Made by a program: the position numbers and the translations under genes. A DNA stretch of 64,000 nt from the NCBI GenBank assembly GCA_964549445.1, contig CAZJVS010000010.1, positions 61,204-125,203 of the forward strand. Direction: 5' to 3'. The notes below the pieces were generated by a model. That model was given only the letters and a program-made list of their open reading frames with translations, made no database searches and was not told the DNA's origin. This document shows positions 41,614 through 50,319 of this stretch, one piece after another (position 1 is the first letter of the stretch; every line of letters begins with the position of its first letter). Origin of the DNA: SpSt-539 sp964549445 (GTDB taxonomy: Bacteria; Planctomycetota; Phycisphaerae; UBA1845; UTPLA1).

Positions 41614-42348
41614 CTATTTCTTTGGCAATTCGATGTTCTTCTCGATCGTGTCACCGTCTTTGACTTCGATGTCGAGCTCGGTCGGAGCTTTCGACCATTC
41701 TTCGTGCCAGACGGCGAGTTTGTACTTGCCGGCGGGGACGTTTTTGATTTCGTAGGCGCCGGCCTGCTGAGTGACGGAGAAGAAGGGATGGGGAAGGACG
41801 CCGATGTAGGCGCTCATCCAGGGATGGACATCGCACTTGACGCGAACCATCACTTCGGGCGCCTTGAACTTCTGGGCGGCGGTCAGAAGCTGTTGTCCGG
41901 GTTTGGTCTGGGTGAAATTGAACTCGGCATTGCGGGATGGAGTGGCGTGGATGTTGTGACTCGTATTGTCGCTGTTTACGACCAATACATCCTGGCCGCA
42001 AAACAGTCCGGCGACGTGCGGGGTGTACATGCAGCCCTTTTGTTCGAGCTTGAGCGGTTCGGTCGGCGGATCGTATTTTCCTTCGACACCCGACTTGAGA
42101 TAGACGAACGCATAGGGAAGCGAGCCGTCGGCGAAAATCCGCTTTCCCTGCGGCGTGATCGGCTTGGCATTGGCGGTCTTACAGAGCTCGGTCGCCGCCA
42201 TGTCGATCGGACGCACGGCCGGTTGTGATGCGGGGACGGTGATCTTGCCTTTGATGGTGGCGGTGCCGAGTTTGCCGTCGGCCCAGGCCGTGGCGCAGAC
42301 CAACAGGACGAGTGAAAGAGATTGAAACCGAAGGGAGCGCGCGTTCAT
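41614..42348 (-). CDS. Exported cupredoxin-like protein with carboxypeptidase regulatory-like tail
   Basis: 244 residues from ATG at 42348 with TGGAGATTT in front. A signal peptide (RSLRFQSLSLVLLVCATAWA) is followed by a beta domain with a blue-copper-like ligand pattern: SHNIHATP (His) and later VKCDVHPWMSAYIGV (Cys, His, Met). The last ~70 residues resemble a carboxypeptidase regulatory-like fold (GAYEIKNVPAGKYKLAVWHEEW). The order resembles methylamine-utilisation-type proteins of planctomycetes. It is probably a periplasmic electron carrier or copper-binding protein. Confidence 0.8.
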   Translation of the reverse strand: MNARSLRFQSLSLVLLVCATAWADGKLGTATIKGKITVPASQPAVRPIDMAATELCKTANAKPITPQGKRIFADGSLPYAFVYLKSGVEGKYDPPTEPLKLEQKGCMYTPHVAGLFCGQDVLVVNSDNTSHNIHATPSRNAEFNFTQTKPGQQLLTAAQKFKAPEVMVRVKCDVHPWMSAYIGVLPHPFFSVTQQAGAYEIKNVPAGKYKLAVWHEEWSKAPTELDIEVKDGDTIEKNIELPKK

Positions 42349-42448
42349 CGGAAATCTCCAGTTATCAATTCGCCGGAAATTGATTGGTCGCATTTTCGGG
42401 CGATCGGCCGGGGATGGCAATCCCGCTGCGCACGAATGAGCTGCCTGT

Positions 42449-44458
42449 TCAGGGCGTGCGGCCGGGTTTCCAGCGGAGGAGGATGCGGGCATCGAAGAGG
42501 TCGGACGAACCGGCCCTGCGCCAGAAGGTGAGACTTTCGATGTGCTCGGAGACGGCAATCAGGGCTTTGACGGTCGCCACGGGGTCGAAATCGAGTGCGT
42601 CGGGGACTGGGGCGGGCGGCAACGGAATTCGCACGGATTGCCGTGCGCCGTCGCGGCGGATATCGAGCGCGAAAGGTGCTCCGCCTGAGAGTTCACGGAA
42701 GCGCTGAGCGACCTCGCGGGCCGGTTGGGTGGTTACCAGAGGACGGCCGGATGCGGCAATGATCTCGTCGCCCATTCGCAGATATTGGGCGGCCGGCGAG
42801 TCGGGTGCGATTTCGATGACGACGGCCTCGTTGGGGTTTTCGGAGGATGGGCGGAGCCCGACGCCGAGGCGGCGCTGCTGCTCGAGGCGTTCGGCGGCCC
42901 AGTGCGTCCAGAATTCGGCTTCCATCGCTTCGGGGCGCTGGCGGGCGACATAGTCGAGCCAGCTCTGCAACATGCGGGCGAGCGGCTCGCCGCGGACGAA
43001 GAACCAATCGACGTCGCGCGGGGTTTGCGGCATGAGCGGGGCGAGGCCCGTTGAATCGCGAAGTCGCATGGACTGGCCGCGAATGGCGCCGATGACGTGC
43101 GAGAGCTGGTTGCGCGACGTGGAGACGATGAAGCGGCCGTCGGCGGCGGTCCAGCTCAGCTCGAGTCGTTCGAAGAAGGGGCATTGTGTCCGCCGGGCGA
43201 GCAGCGAACCGATCGGCACGGTGCGAATTCGCAGGTTGCCTTCTTCAGATGGGCGAAGGTCGGGCGTGTTCTCGGATCCGCCGGCTGCGCCATGTTCGGA
43301 GAGCCAGTTCCACAGGAGCATGACCATCGCGTCCATGGCAAGGGCCATGTCGTCGGGTCGGCGCGTATCGATGAGGCAGGTCAGGGTCGGCTGCTCGTAG
43401 TCGTCGGGCGAGACCGGAGCAAGACGACCGAGGACGAGCGTGGCACTTCCGAAGAGCGAGTGAATGATGTTCGCGCCGCGATCCTTGAGTCCGGCGAAGG
43501 CCCAGCGGAGCACGTCGGCCGGGTCGCCCTGCGCGGTCGGTTCGGCGGTCTGCGGCGCGGCGATGAGGCCGGCCAGGTCGCGCGTTCCGCTCCAGACCGC
43601 GAGGGAGTCGGCCGGCAGGAGCGGCGCGACGGGCTGGGTGGTCGCGACGTCGGCTGCGCCGGCGGGCGACGGCCGGGCGTGGACGTCGAGCGAAAGCTCG
43701 CCTGCGGAGACATCGAGTGCGGCGACGAGGATGGGTTCGACGCCGGGCTTGGGCGGAAGCGGCATGGCGCGGGCGACCTGCGGCCCGGCGATGTAGATGA
43801 GGCCATCGCAATCGGCGGGCATCGCGCCGGAAAGTTCGCGGAAGGCGGTGTTGCCGGAGAGCGACGGACCGCCGCGGCCGGCGATGAGCAGGACGGCGCG
43901 ACTCCAGAGGCCGTCGTCGTCGGTGTCGGGGCCGAAGAGCAGGACGCGGTCGCGCTGGGCGAGCAGGAGGCCGGTTGGCAGGCGATAGCGAGAAACGGGA
44001 CCGATGGGCTCCAGCGGCACGGCTTGCCAGCGGCGGAGGAGGGGTTGGACGAGGGCGACGTCGCCGAGCTCGGCGAGGACGAGGCCGCGATCCCAGCGGA
44101 GCGGATCGATGGCGAGCAGGGCCGTGCGGAGGCCGAGGACGCGCGTGATGGCCTCTTCGGTCGACATGCCGAGGAGTTGCGAGGTGCGCTCCTGCCAGGG
44201 CTGAGTCGAGGCATCGGGCGTTCCGAGGCGACCGAACTCGCGGACGGTTTCCCAGAGGCCGGCGCGGCGGAGGTGGTGGCGCGTGACGGACAGGTCGCGG
44301 AACTCGACGTAGAGGTGGACGTCGCCGGGGACGAAGCGTGTCCAGTCGTCGCGCTGTGGGGCGGTGGTCTGCGCGCGGAGCGGCAGCGGCGCGAAGATCG
44401 TGATGAGCGTAATCAGGAGGCCCGCGCGCAGCGGGCGTCTATCAGAAGCGAACGACAT
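42449..44458 (-). CDS. Exported large protein with C-terminal PDZ domain
   Basis: 669 residues. A signal peptide (GLLITLITIFAPLPLRAQ) is followed by ~490 residues of unassigned mixed alpha/beta sequence with a pattern similar to DUF3352-type planctomycete proteins (VPGDVHLYVEFRDLS, LLLAQRDRVLLFG, FIVSTSRNQLSHVI). From ~525 to 615 a PDZ domain is visible (GVGLRPSSENPNEAVVIEIAP, then GDEIIAASGRPL and the downstream ALDIRRDGARQSVRI). It overlaps the anti-sigma gene by 17 bases and lies in the ECF operon, so it may act in sensing or regulated processing. Confidence 0.75.
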   Translation of the reverse strand: MSFASDRRPLRAGLLITLITIFAPLPLRAQTTAPQRDDWTRFVPGDVHLYVEFRDLSVTRHHLRRAGLWETVREFGRLGTPDASTQPWQERTSQLLGMSTEEAITRVLGLRTALLAIDPLRWDRGLVLAELGDVALVQPLLRRWQAVPLEPIGPVSRYRLPTGLLLAQRDRVLLFGPDTDDDGLWSRAVLLIAGRGGPSLSGNTAFRELSGAMPADCDGLIYIAGPQVARAMPLPPKPGVEPILVAALDVSAGELSLDVHARPSPAGAADVATTQPVAPLLPADSLAVWSGTRDLAGLIAAPQTAEPTAQGDPADVLRWAFAGLKDRGANIIHSLFGSATLVLGRLAPVSPDDYEQPTLTCLIDTRRPDDMALAMDAMVMLLWNWLSEHGAAGGSENTPDLRPSEEGNLRIRTVPIGSLLARRTQCPFFERLELSWTAADGRFIVSTSRNQLSHVIGAIRGQSMRLRDSTGLAPLMPQTPRDVDWFFVRGEPLARMLQSWLDYVARQRPEAMEAEFWTHWAAERLEQQRRLGVGLRPSSENPNEAVVIEIAPDSPAAQYLRMGDEIIAASGRPLVTTQPAREVAQRFRELSGGAPFALDIRRDGARQSVRIPLPPAPVPDALDFDPVATVKALIAVSEHIESLTFWRRAGSSDLFDARILLRWKPGRTP

Positions 44459-45131
44459 CGTCCGGAGTTTCGTCGGTGACGTCGGCCGGCTGAGGTTGCA
44501 GGACGCTGAGCAGCGGGTGCAACAACTCCATCATCAGGGCGCCGCTTTCGGCCTGCGGCGGCGGAGCGACAGCCGGAGGCCGGACCTCAAGCTGGGCGCG
44601 GGCCTGATCGAGCGTCATTCGAGCGAGGCCGCCGAGGTTTCCGGCGGCGCGGTTGGTGTCGTTGATGGTTGAGAGCGTCGGGTCGATGAGCGAGCGGACG
44701 CCGAGGGCATCGACGGGCTGGCGCTGCTCGGATTCGCCGAGGACGCGATGGGTGTCTGAATCCGGCCGGGTGGCGGGAAGAATCAGCACGAGGAGGGCGA
44801 TGGTCGCGGCAATGGCCGGAAGCGCGCCGGCCGTGATCCGCTCGATGAGGATTCGGCGTCGCTGGCGGCGTGTGAGAATGAATGTGGGCTGGACCGCGGG
44901 GGCCTGCTTCGGCAGGGCGGCGAGGACGCGCATGGCGAAATCGGGCGCGGGTTCAGGTTCGCTGCGGTCGCGGGCGACGACGTTGCCGCAGACGCGGAGC
45001 AGCTCCATTTGCCGCTGGCACTCGGGACATTGCAGGAGGTGGGCGTCGACCTCGGCGGTCATGGACGGCGGAAGGTCCGCGTCGAGGTATGCGTCCTGCA
45101 GGTGTTGTACGTTTCGACAGGTCAGGGCCAT
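44442..45131 (-). CDS. Zinc-finger anti-sigma factor (transmembrane)
   Basis: 229 residues from ATG at 45131, with GGGAG in front; the long upstream frame has no coding support. The N-terminal zf-HC2 anti-sigma domain has C...H-x3-C-x2-C (DAHLLQCPECQRQM). A cytoplasmic linker rich in basic residues (TRRQRRRILIERI) precedes one membrane helix (GALPAIAATIALLVLILPA), with a ~110-residue periplasmic part. It holds the ECF sigma encoded upstream and releases it on a signal. It overlaps the PDZ protein gene, so all three genes form one operon. Confidence 0.9.
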   Translation of the reverse strand: MALTCRNVQHLQDAYLDADLPPSMTAEVDAHLLQCPECQRQMELLRVCGNVVARDRSEPEPAPDFAMRVLAALPKQAPAVQPTFILTRRQRRRILIERITAGALPAIAATIALLVLILPATRPDSDTHRVLGESEQRQPVDALGVRSLIDPTLSTINDTNRAAGNLGGLARMTLDQARAQLEVRPPAVAPPPQAESGALMMELLHPLLSVLQPQPADVTDETPDDVVRF

Positions 45132-45172
45132 TTCTCGGCTCCCGGCGGCGCACCGCGCGCCGCGCTCAAAGA

Positions 45173-45823
45173 TCAGCCCGCTTCGGCATTGAAGCGGATG
45201 TCCGACCAACCCTCGGCCAGACGACCGGAGAGCGTTTCGCGCAGCCGTGCTCGCGCACGATAAAGGTGACTCTTCACCGTCGCGGCGGGCATCTCCAGTA
45301 TCTTGCCGATCTGCTGACAACTCAGTTGCTCTCGATAAAACAGAAGGACCGCGGCCCGTTGCTGCGGGGCGAGATCTTCGACGGCGTCCCAAATCGTGTC
45401 CTTGAGGCGGCGGGCTTCATCGGAATTCGCGACAGCTTCGCTGACGGTTTCGTCGGAACGATCATCGCCCGGTCGCGCGGAACTGACGGTTGCGAAGTCG
45501 AAGGACGTTCCGCCGCCGTCGCGCCGCCGGCGCATCGTGTTGAGGCAGAGGCGATAGGCGATGGTGAAGAGCCAGGTGCTGAAGCGATAGTTGAAATCGA
45601 ATCCGGCGAGGGCCGAGAAGGCGCGAAGGAAGGCGTCCTGACACACCTCGTCGGAGTCGTGGTCGTCCCGCAACATCCGCCAGACAAACGCATGGAGTCG
45701 GTCCTGGTGGGCCGTGATCAGACGATGGGCGCTCACCGTGCAGCCCTGCTGCGCGGCTTGGATCAGCCGGCGCTCATCCATGATCTCCAGCCGTCCGTCG
45801 GTAGTTTCAACGGACTGGTTCAT
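45173..45823 (-). CDS. ECF-type RNA polymerase sigma factor
   Basis: 216 residues. Region 2 has AHQDRLHAFVWRMLRDDHDSDEVCQDAFLRAFSAL split as DHDSDEVCQDAFLRAF, plus FRFSTWLFTIAYR-like (YRFSTWLFTIAYRLCLNTMR); region 4 has LAPQQRAAVLLFYREQLSCQ, then IGKILEMPAATVKSHLYRAR. Typical short sigma, preceded only by a short leader. The region 4 helix-turn-helix is intact. Forty-one bases separate its end from the anti-sigma start. It probably drives an envelope-related regulon and may regulate its own operon. Confidence 0.95.
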   Translation of the reverse strand: MNQSVETTDGRLEIMDERRLIQAAQQGCTVSAHRLITAHQDRLHAFVWRMLRDDHDSDEVCQDAFLRAFSALAGFDFNYRFSTWLFTIAYRLCLNTMRRRRDGGGTSFDFATVSSARPGDDRSDETVSEAVANSDEARRLKDTIWDAVEDLAPQQRAAVLLFYREQLSCQQIGKILEMPAATVKSHLYRARARLRETLSGRLAEGWSDIRFNAEAG

Positions 45824-45834
45824 ACGGCCACCTG

Positions 45835-45840
45835 ATTATA
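45835..45840 (-). promoter_or_regulatory. Consensus -10 element close to the ECF sigma start
   Basis: Minus strand TATAAT (45840-45835) with 11 bases to the ATG at 45823, which implies a leader of ~5 nt. The -35 area (CAACTG) is weak. The divergent smpB starts 74 bases away. Confidence 0.5.
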
Positions 45841-45897
45841 CGATAGCATGCCTGGCGCAGTTGCACGGTACAGTCCCACGGTCGGCAGTCCAGAAAA

Positions 45898-46368
45898 ATG
45901 TCCAAAACCCGCCCCCAAACCGGCAAACGCATTGTGAACAAGCGCGCTTCGTTTGAGTATGAGCTGCTGGAACGCGTCGAGGCGGGGATTGCGCTTAAAG
46001 GCAGTGAAGTCAAGAGTTTGCGAGAAGGGACGGCGTCGCTGGCCGAGGCCTATGCCCGCGTCCAGGGCGGGATTGTCGAACTTATCGGATGTCAGATTGA
46101 GCCGTACAGCCATGGGACGAGCTTCAACCATGAGCCCAAGCGGGCTCGACAACTGCTATTACATCGTCGGGAGATTCGTAAGCTTGCGAGCAAAGTGCAG
46201 ATTCGCGGGCTGACGATCATCCCGACCAGCATCTACTTCAACGACAAGGGGCGGGCGAAGGTTGAGCTGGCCGTGGCGCGCGGGAAAAGCCATCGCGATA
46301 AGCGGCAGGATTTGCGGGCCAAGGAAGACCGGCGCGACATGCGGCGGGCGCACCAGAAGTGGAAATAG
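45898..46368 (+). CDS. smpB: SsrA-binding protein SmpB
   Basis: 156 residues, normal length. It carries the OB-fold tmRNA-binding motifs: NKRASFEYELLERVEAGI, LKGSEVKSLREGTASLAEAY, EPYSHGTSFNHEPKRARQLLLH and the C-terminal KGRAKVELAVARGKS-H-RDKR tail that enters the decoding site. It delivers tmRNA to stalled ribosomes. The tmRNA gene itself was not found in the window. Confidence 0.97.
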   Translation: MSKTRPQTGKRIVNKRASFEYELLERVEAGIALKGSEVKSLREGTASLAEAYARVQGGIVELIGCQIEPYSHGTSFNHEPKRARQLLLHRREIRKLASKVQIRGLTIIPTSIYFNDKGRAKVELAVARGKSHRDKRQDLRAKEDRRDMRRAHQKWK

Positions 46369-46573
46369 TGCCCAATCGAGCGGGGCGAGTTTGGGGAGAA
46401 TCGCCCAGATCAAAGATGGACTCTCGGCGAATTCGGGCCTATTGATACTGAGAACGCAGTCGTATCGTTTTCGGAATTTGCGCCCGGACGGCACGGAACT
46501 TGTCCATTAGGGGGCGGCGCGCCGTTGCGCGGCGACCGGTGCGGTACACGATCCAATTCAAGGGAATGGGCTC

Positions 46574-46705
46574 ATGTTCTTCTCGCTTTTCATCGAGAAT
46601 CTGGCCATCGCATTCATTTCTCGAACCAAGGTCCCGGGATTCGCGGACTTCATCATCACGGTCTTGAATCCCATCTACGAGTTTTTCGTCAACTTCGGGT
46701 TGTAA
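46574..46705 (+). CDS. Small hydrophobic ORF, 43 residues
   Basis: ATG at 46574 follows AAGGGAATGGG, a plausible ribosome-binding site. The peptide begins MFFSLFIENLAIAFISR, then KVPGFADFIITVLNPIYEFF and ends in VNFGL. Aromatic and aliphatic residues dominate, with two hydrophobic patches divided by RTKVPG, suggesting a small membrane-associated peptide. No family recognised. It lies between smpB and gpsA, both plus strand. Confidence 0.4.
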   Translation: MFFSLFIENLAIAFISRTKVPGFADFIITVLNPIYEFFVNFGL

Positions 46706-46825
46706 GACGCCGCCGCCGTTTGTTCTCGGGCGGGGTCCCGGAATCCGCACTCATTCTCCGCGCACACTTGCCGCCTCCAATCATGGCCGTTCTAATCGGC
46801 GTTGCGCTTGGCGCGCGGCGCTGAC

Positions 46826-47821
46826 ATGATCGATCAAGCCACCATCATCGGCGACGGCCAGATGGCCACGGTCTGCGGCCTCATGCTGGCCGAGAAGCAC
46901 GTTCCCTGCCGGCTGTGGAGCGTGTTTCCGGAGTCCATTGAGGCCCTGCGGTCGACGCGGGAGAACAAGCGCTACCTGCCCGGCGTCAAGCTTCCTTCGA
47001 GCATTTCCTTCACCACCGATGCGCGGCAGGCGTTCGCCGGGTCGAACCTGATCATCTCGGCGGTGCCGTGCCAGTTCATCCGTGCGGTGTGGAAGCAGCT
47101 TGCTCCGCTGGCGCCGCGCGACGTGCCTATCGTCAGCGTGTCGAAGGGGATTGAGAACGAGACGCTGGCCCGGCCGACGCAGATTTTGTCGAGCGTGCTT
47201 GGCGAGGCGGTGACGGTGGCGCTGTCGGGGCCGACGATCGCGTCGGAGTTGGCGAAGCGGTTGCCGGCGACGGCGGTGGCGGCGAGCAGCGACGCGGCTG
47301 CGGCCGGCGAAGTGCAGAAGACGTTTTCGACGCAGTGGTTCCGGGTTTACACGAACTCGGATGTGCTGGGGGTTGAGCTGGCCGGGGCGATGAAGAATGT
47401 CATCGCGCTGGCGGCGGGGATCATTGACGGGTTGAAGGCGGGCGACAATGCGAAGGCGGCGTTGCTGACGCGCGGGCTAGTCGAAATCACGCGGCTGGGC
47501 ACGGCGATGGGGGCGCGGCGCGAGACGTTTGCCGGGCTGGCGGGGCTGGGCGACCTGGTGACGACGTGCATCTCGCCGCTCGGTCGGAATCGATCGGCGG
47601 GCGAGGCGCTGGGGCGCGGGGAGAAGCTCGACGCGGTCGTCGCGGGGACGCCGTCGGTCATCGAGGGCATCCCTACGACGCGGAGCGTGTATCAGCTTGC
47701 GAAGCGGCTTAGCGTGCCGATGCCGATCACCGAGGCGGTGCACGCGGTGCTGTTCGACGGGAAGGATCCGATCGTGGCGTTGACGGAACTCATGTCGCGC
47801 GACCTGAAGGGCGAGGAGTAG
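46826..47821 (+). CDS. gpsA: Glycerol-3-phosphate dehydrogenase [NAD(P)+]
   Basis: 331 residues from ATG at 46826. Rossmann nucleotide-binding segment ATIIGDGQMATVCGLML (G-x-G-x-x-A), then SVSKGIENETLARP, ALSGPTIASELA, VYTNSDVLGVELAGAMKNVIALAAGI with the conserved catalytic Lys, and GLAGLGDLVTTCISPLGRNR. It makes sn-glycerol 3-phosphate for phospholipids. The following oxidoreductase gene starts seven bases later. Confidence 0.96.
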   Translation: MIDQATIIGDGQMATVCGLMLAEKHVPCRLWSVFPESIEALRSTRENKRYLPGVKLPSSISFTTDARQAFAGSNLIISAVPCQFIRAVWKQLAPLAPRDVPIVSVSKGIENETLARPTQILSSVLGEAVTVALSGPTIASELAKRLPATAVAASSDAAAAGEVQKTFSTQWFRVYTNSDVLGVELAGAMKNVIALAAGIIDGLKAGDNAKAALLTRGLVEITRLGTAMGARRETFAGLAGLGDLVTTCISPLGRNRSAGEALGRGEKLDAVVAGTPSVIEGIPTTRSVYQLAKRLSVPMPITEAVHAVLFDGKDPIVALTELMSRDLKGEE

Positions 47822-47827
47822 GCGGCC

Positions 47828-48829
47828 GTGCGGCCGATCGGGTGGGGAATTGTCGGCTGCGGGCGGGTGGCCGAGAACCGCGTTGCGCCGGCGATCAAGC
47901 AATCATCGAATTCATCTCTGGTCGCGCTTTGCTCGCGGTCGAAGGAGCGGGCGGGGGAATTCGCGCGGCGGTTCGATGCGGCGGCTGCGTATGGCGAGCT
48001 GCCGGCGATGTTGCGCGACGAGCGGGTCGACGCGGTCTATATCGCGACGCCGAACAGCCAGCATGCGGAGCAGTCGATCGCGTGCTTGCGGGCGGGCAAG
48101 CATGTGCTGACGGACAAGCCGATGGCGCTGACGGTCGCGGATTGCGAGCGGATGAAGCGGGCGGCCGAGGAGAGCGGGCGGACGCTCGGGGTTTGCCATC
48201 AGCAGCGGTTTCATCCGGCGCATGAGGCGTGCTTTCGGATCGCTCGCGAGGGCGGGATGGGGAAGATCACGATCATTCGGGCGGACATGGGGTTCTTGTT
48301 TCCGCCGGCGACGGTCTGGCGGCAGCAGTTGGGGCTGGCGGGCGGCGGGCCGGGGATGGATCTTGCGCCACATGCGATTGACGTTGTGTTGAAGATTGCC
48401 GGGGCGGTGGGGGAGGTCTGCGGTCAGGTTGCCAATGCACGCTTTGATTACGAGGTCGAGGATTTCTTTCTGGCGGAGATGGAGCTTGTTGGCGGCGGCG
48501 TCGCGGTGATCGAGACGAATTACTGCTCGCGTGCGTATGGCGGGCGGCTGGAGGTGCGCGGCGACGCGGGGACGTTTGTCGCGGAGGGGTCGCTGATGGC
48601 GGCCGAGCGGTATCGCACGTGGTTGCTGCGCGGCTCGTCGCGCGAGGCGGTGGAGACATTTGACGGGGAGCATCGGGGGTGCTTTCCGGCGGCGATCGAG
48701 GATTTTTCGGCGGCGGTTCGCGAGGGGCGTGCGCCGGCGGTGAGCGCGGATGACGGGATTGCGGTGATGCGAGTCGTTGAGGCGGCGTACGCGGATGCGC
48801 GGGGGAAGCGAGCGGGGCGTGGCGGATAG
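47828..48829 (+). CDS. Gfo/Idh/MocA family oxidoreductase
   Basis: 333 residues from GTG, seven bases after gpsA. N-terminal Rossmann: GWGIVGCGRVAENRVAPAI, AVYIATPNSQHAEQSIACLRAGKHVL, with the conserved DKPMAL (Lys-Pro) catalytic motif; C-terminal substrate domain has AGGGPGMDLAPHAIDVVLKI with the conserved D/H pair. Substrate is unknown; probably a sugar or cyclitol. Its end overlaps the next gene's start. Confidence 0.92.
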   Translation: MRPIGWGIVGCGRVAENRVAPAIKQSSNSSLVALCSRSKERAGEFARRFDAAAAYGELPAMLRDERVDAVYIATPNSQHAEQSIACLRAGKHVLTDKPMALTVADCERMKRAAEESGRTLGVCHQQRFHPAHEACFRIAREGGMGKITIIRADMGFLFPPATVWRQQLGLAGGGPGMDLAPHAIDVVLKIAGAVGEVCGQVANARFDYEVEDFFLAEMELVGGGVAVIETNYCSRAYGGRLEVRGDAGTFVAEGSLMAAERYRTWLLRGSSREAVETFDGEHRGCFPAAIEDFSAAVREGRAPAVSADDGIAVMRVVEAAYADARGKRAGRGG

Positions 48830-49655
48830 CGGGCGAGTCGTGAACGTTGTTGCGATGCAGCCGGCGCTGGTGATGCTGGATGCGGCGACGAACTTTCGCG
48901 CGATACGCGAGGCGGCGGCGCTGACGGTGCGGGAGGGGACGGTTGATCTGATCGTGCTTCCGGAGATTTTTGACGGGTGGCCGGCGGCGCAGGGGCATGA
49001 TGAGGCGGCGAGCCGGCGATTTGTTTCAGAGCTTGCGGGTGAGATGCAGGCGGCGGTCGTCGGCGGGAGCATCGGGTGGAGCGATGAGGGCGGGGCGCGG
49101 CGGAATGTTTGCTTTGTGGCGGATCGCGATGGGCGCGAGGTCGGGGCCTACGCGAAGCGGGTTCCGTTTGGGTTGGAGCAGGGGCGGATCGTGCCGGGAG
49201 AGGCGGAGGGGGTGTTTGAGGTTGGCGGCGTGCGCGTCGGCGTGATGATCTGCGGGGACCTTTGGCGGGCGTCGCTGGCGGCGGCGTGTGCGGGGCGCGT
49301 CGATTTGTTGTGCGTGCCGGCAAGGACGGGCGTGGCGACGGAGGGATACACGGAGTATGCGAGGATGCTGTGGTGGAACCTGGCGCTGACGCGGGCGATG
49401 GAGAACGGCGTGGCGGTGGCGGTTGCCGATTGGGCGATCGGACCGCAGGAGTTGCCGGGTCATCCACATTGGACGAGCGGCGGGGCGAGCACGGTTGATC
49501 CGTCGGCGCGGCCGGATGTGGTGAGGTTGCAGCGGAGGATTGAGGGTGGAGCCGCGGGCGCGGTGCGGGCGGCGATTGATCTTGATGCGATGGCGAAGTT
49601 CCGGGCGTATCGACAAGGCGTTGGGTTGCTCTCGCGTGATCGCGACGAGGAGTGA
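48819..49655 (+). CDS. Carbon-nitrogen hydrolase (nitrilase fold)
   Basis: 278 residues from GTG at 48819, which lies inside the 3' end of the preceding gene; GTG at 48840 is an alternative. The nitrilase triad is visible: Glu in IVLPEIFDGW, Lys in GAYAKRVPFG and Cys in VGVMICGDLWRAS. It hydrolyses an unknown amide or nitrile. Overlap with the oxidoreductase and directly following zinc-ribbon gene suggest one operon. Confidence 0.88.
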   Translation: MADSGRVVNVVAMQPALVMLDAATNFRAIREAAALTVREGTVDLIVLPEIFDGWPAAQGHDEAASRRFVSELAGEMQAAVVGGSIGWSDEGGARRNVCFVADRDGREVGAYAKRVPFGLEQGRIVPGEAEGVFEVGGVRVGVMICGDLWRASLAAACAGRVDLLCVPARTGVATEGYTEYARMLWWNLALTRAMENGVAVAVADWAIGPQELPGHPHWTSGGASTVDPSARPDVVRLQRRIEGGAAGAVRAAIDLDAMAKFRAYRQGVGLLSRDRDEE

Positions 49656-49922
49656 GTGGTGAATTCCCGATCGGAGATTCTGTGGCTGGTGACCCCGGTG
49701 GTTGGCATTGGCTTTTTTGTTGGGATCTGCGCGCTACTAGCGTTTTGGGCTTGGCGGTCGGGGAAGCGGGCGGCTTGGCGGCGGTTGATGCAGAGCAGCC
49801 CGCGGTGCGGCAAGTGCGGATACAGCATGCGGGGATTGCGGGAGCTGACGTGCCCGGAATGCGGGACGGAATACACGGTTGAGCAACTTTGGGTTGCGCA
49901 GCGTGACTTGCCTGAGCAGTGA
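49656..49922 (+). CDS. Small membrane protein with C-terminal zinc ribbon (paralogue 1)
   Basis: 88 residues from a GTG immediately after the previous stop. A membrane helix (WLVTPVVGIGFFVGICALLAFWAW) is followed by a basic linker and a zinc ribbon CGKCGYSMRGLRELTCPECGTEYT (as two pairs C-x2-C). It resembles the product at 50035 in layout: helix, basic linker, ribbon, E-x-LW. Function unknown. Confidence 0.7.
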   Translation: MVNSRSEILWLVTPVVGIGFFVGICALLAFWAWRSGKRAAWRRLMQSSPRCGKCGYSMRGLRELTCPECGTEYTVEQLWVAQRDLPEQ

Positions 49923-50034
49923 GCCGTGGCTGTCTGAGCTATGAGACCGTGTCGCCGGTGTACGCGCGATCTGGAGGCAATGAAGCGTTATTGGAAGTAT
50001 CGTCGCTCTGTTGGACTGCTACTGGATTGAGGAA

Positions 50035-50304
50035 ATGAACACACTCGATGCACTCGTTCCGTTTCTTTGCATACTCGTCGGGATCGCGTTCATGGTCCTG
50101 CTCGCCTTCGGGTTTATTCGAATCGGACGACGCCAAGCGTTACGGGTTATTCAGCAATTCTCGCCTCGATGTCCGCAATGCGAGTACGACATGAGCGGAC
50201 TCCGCGAAGCGAAGTGTCCCGAGTGCGGGTGGTTCTATACCCTCGACGAACTCTGGAAGGCCCATTCGATAAGCATTTCGAAGCGACTCGAACGCAGGCA
50301 GTGA
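50035..50304 (+). CDS. Small membrane protein with C-terminal zinc ribbon (paralogue 2)
   Basis: 89 residues from ATG at 50035, chosen for GAGG upstream. A membrane helix (LVPFLCILVGIAFMVLLAFGF) is followed by RIGRRQALRVIQQFSPRC, then the ribbon C-PQ-CEYDMSGLREAKCPECGWFYT and DELW. It shares ribbon and DELW/EQLW motifs with paralogue 1, separated by ~110 bases, so the two probably arose by duplication. Confidence 0.7.
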   Translation: MNTLDALVPFLCILVGIAFMVLLAFGFIRIGRRQALRVIQQFSPRCPQCEYDMSGLREAKCPECGWFYTLDELWKAHSISISKRLERRQ

Positions 50305-50319
50305 AGCATGCCTGCCGGA

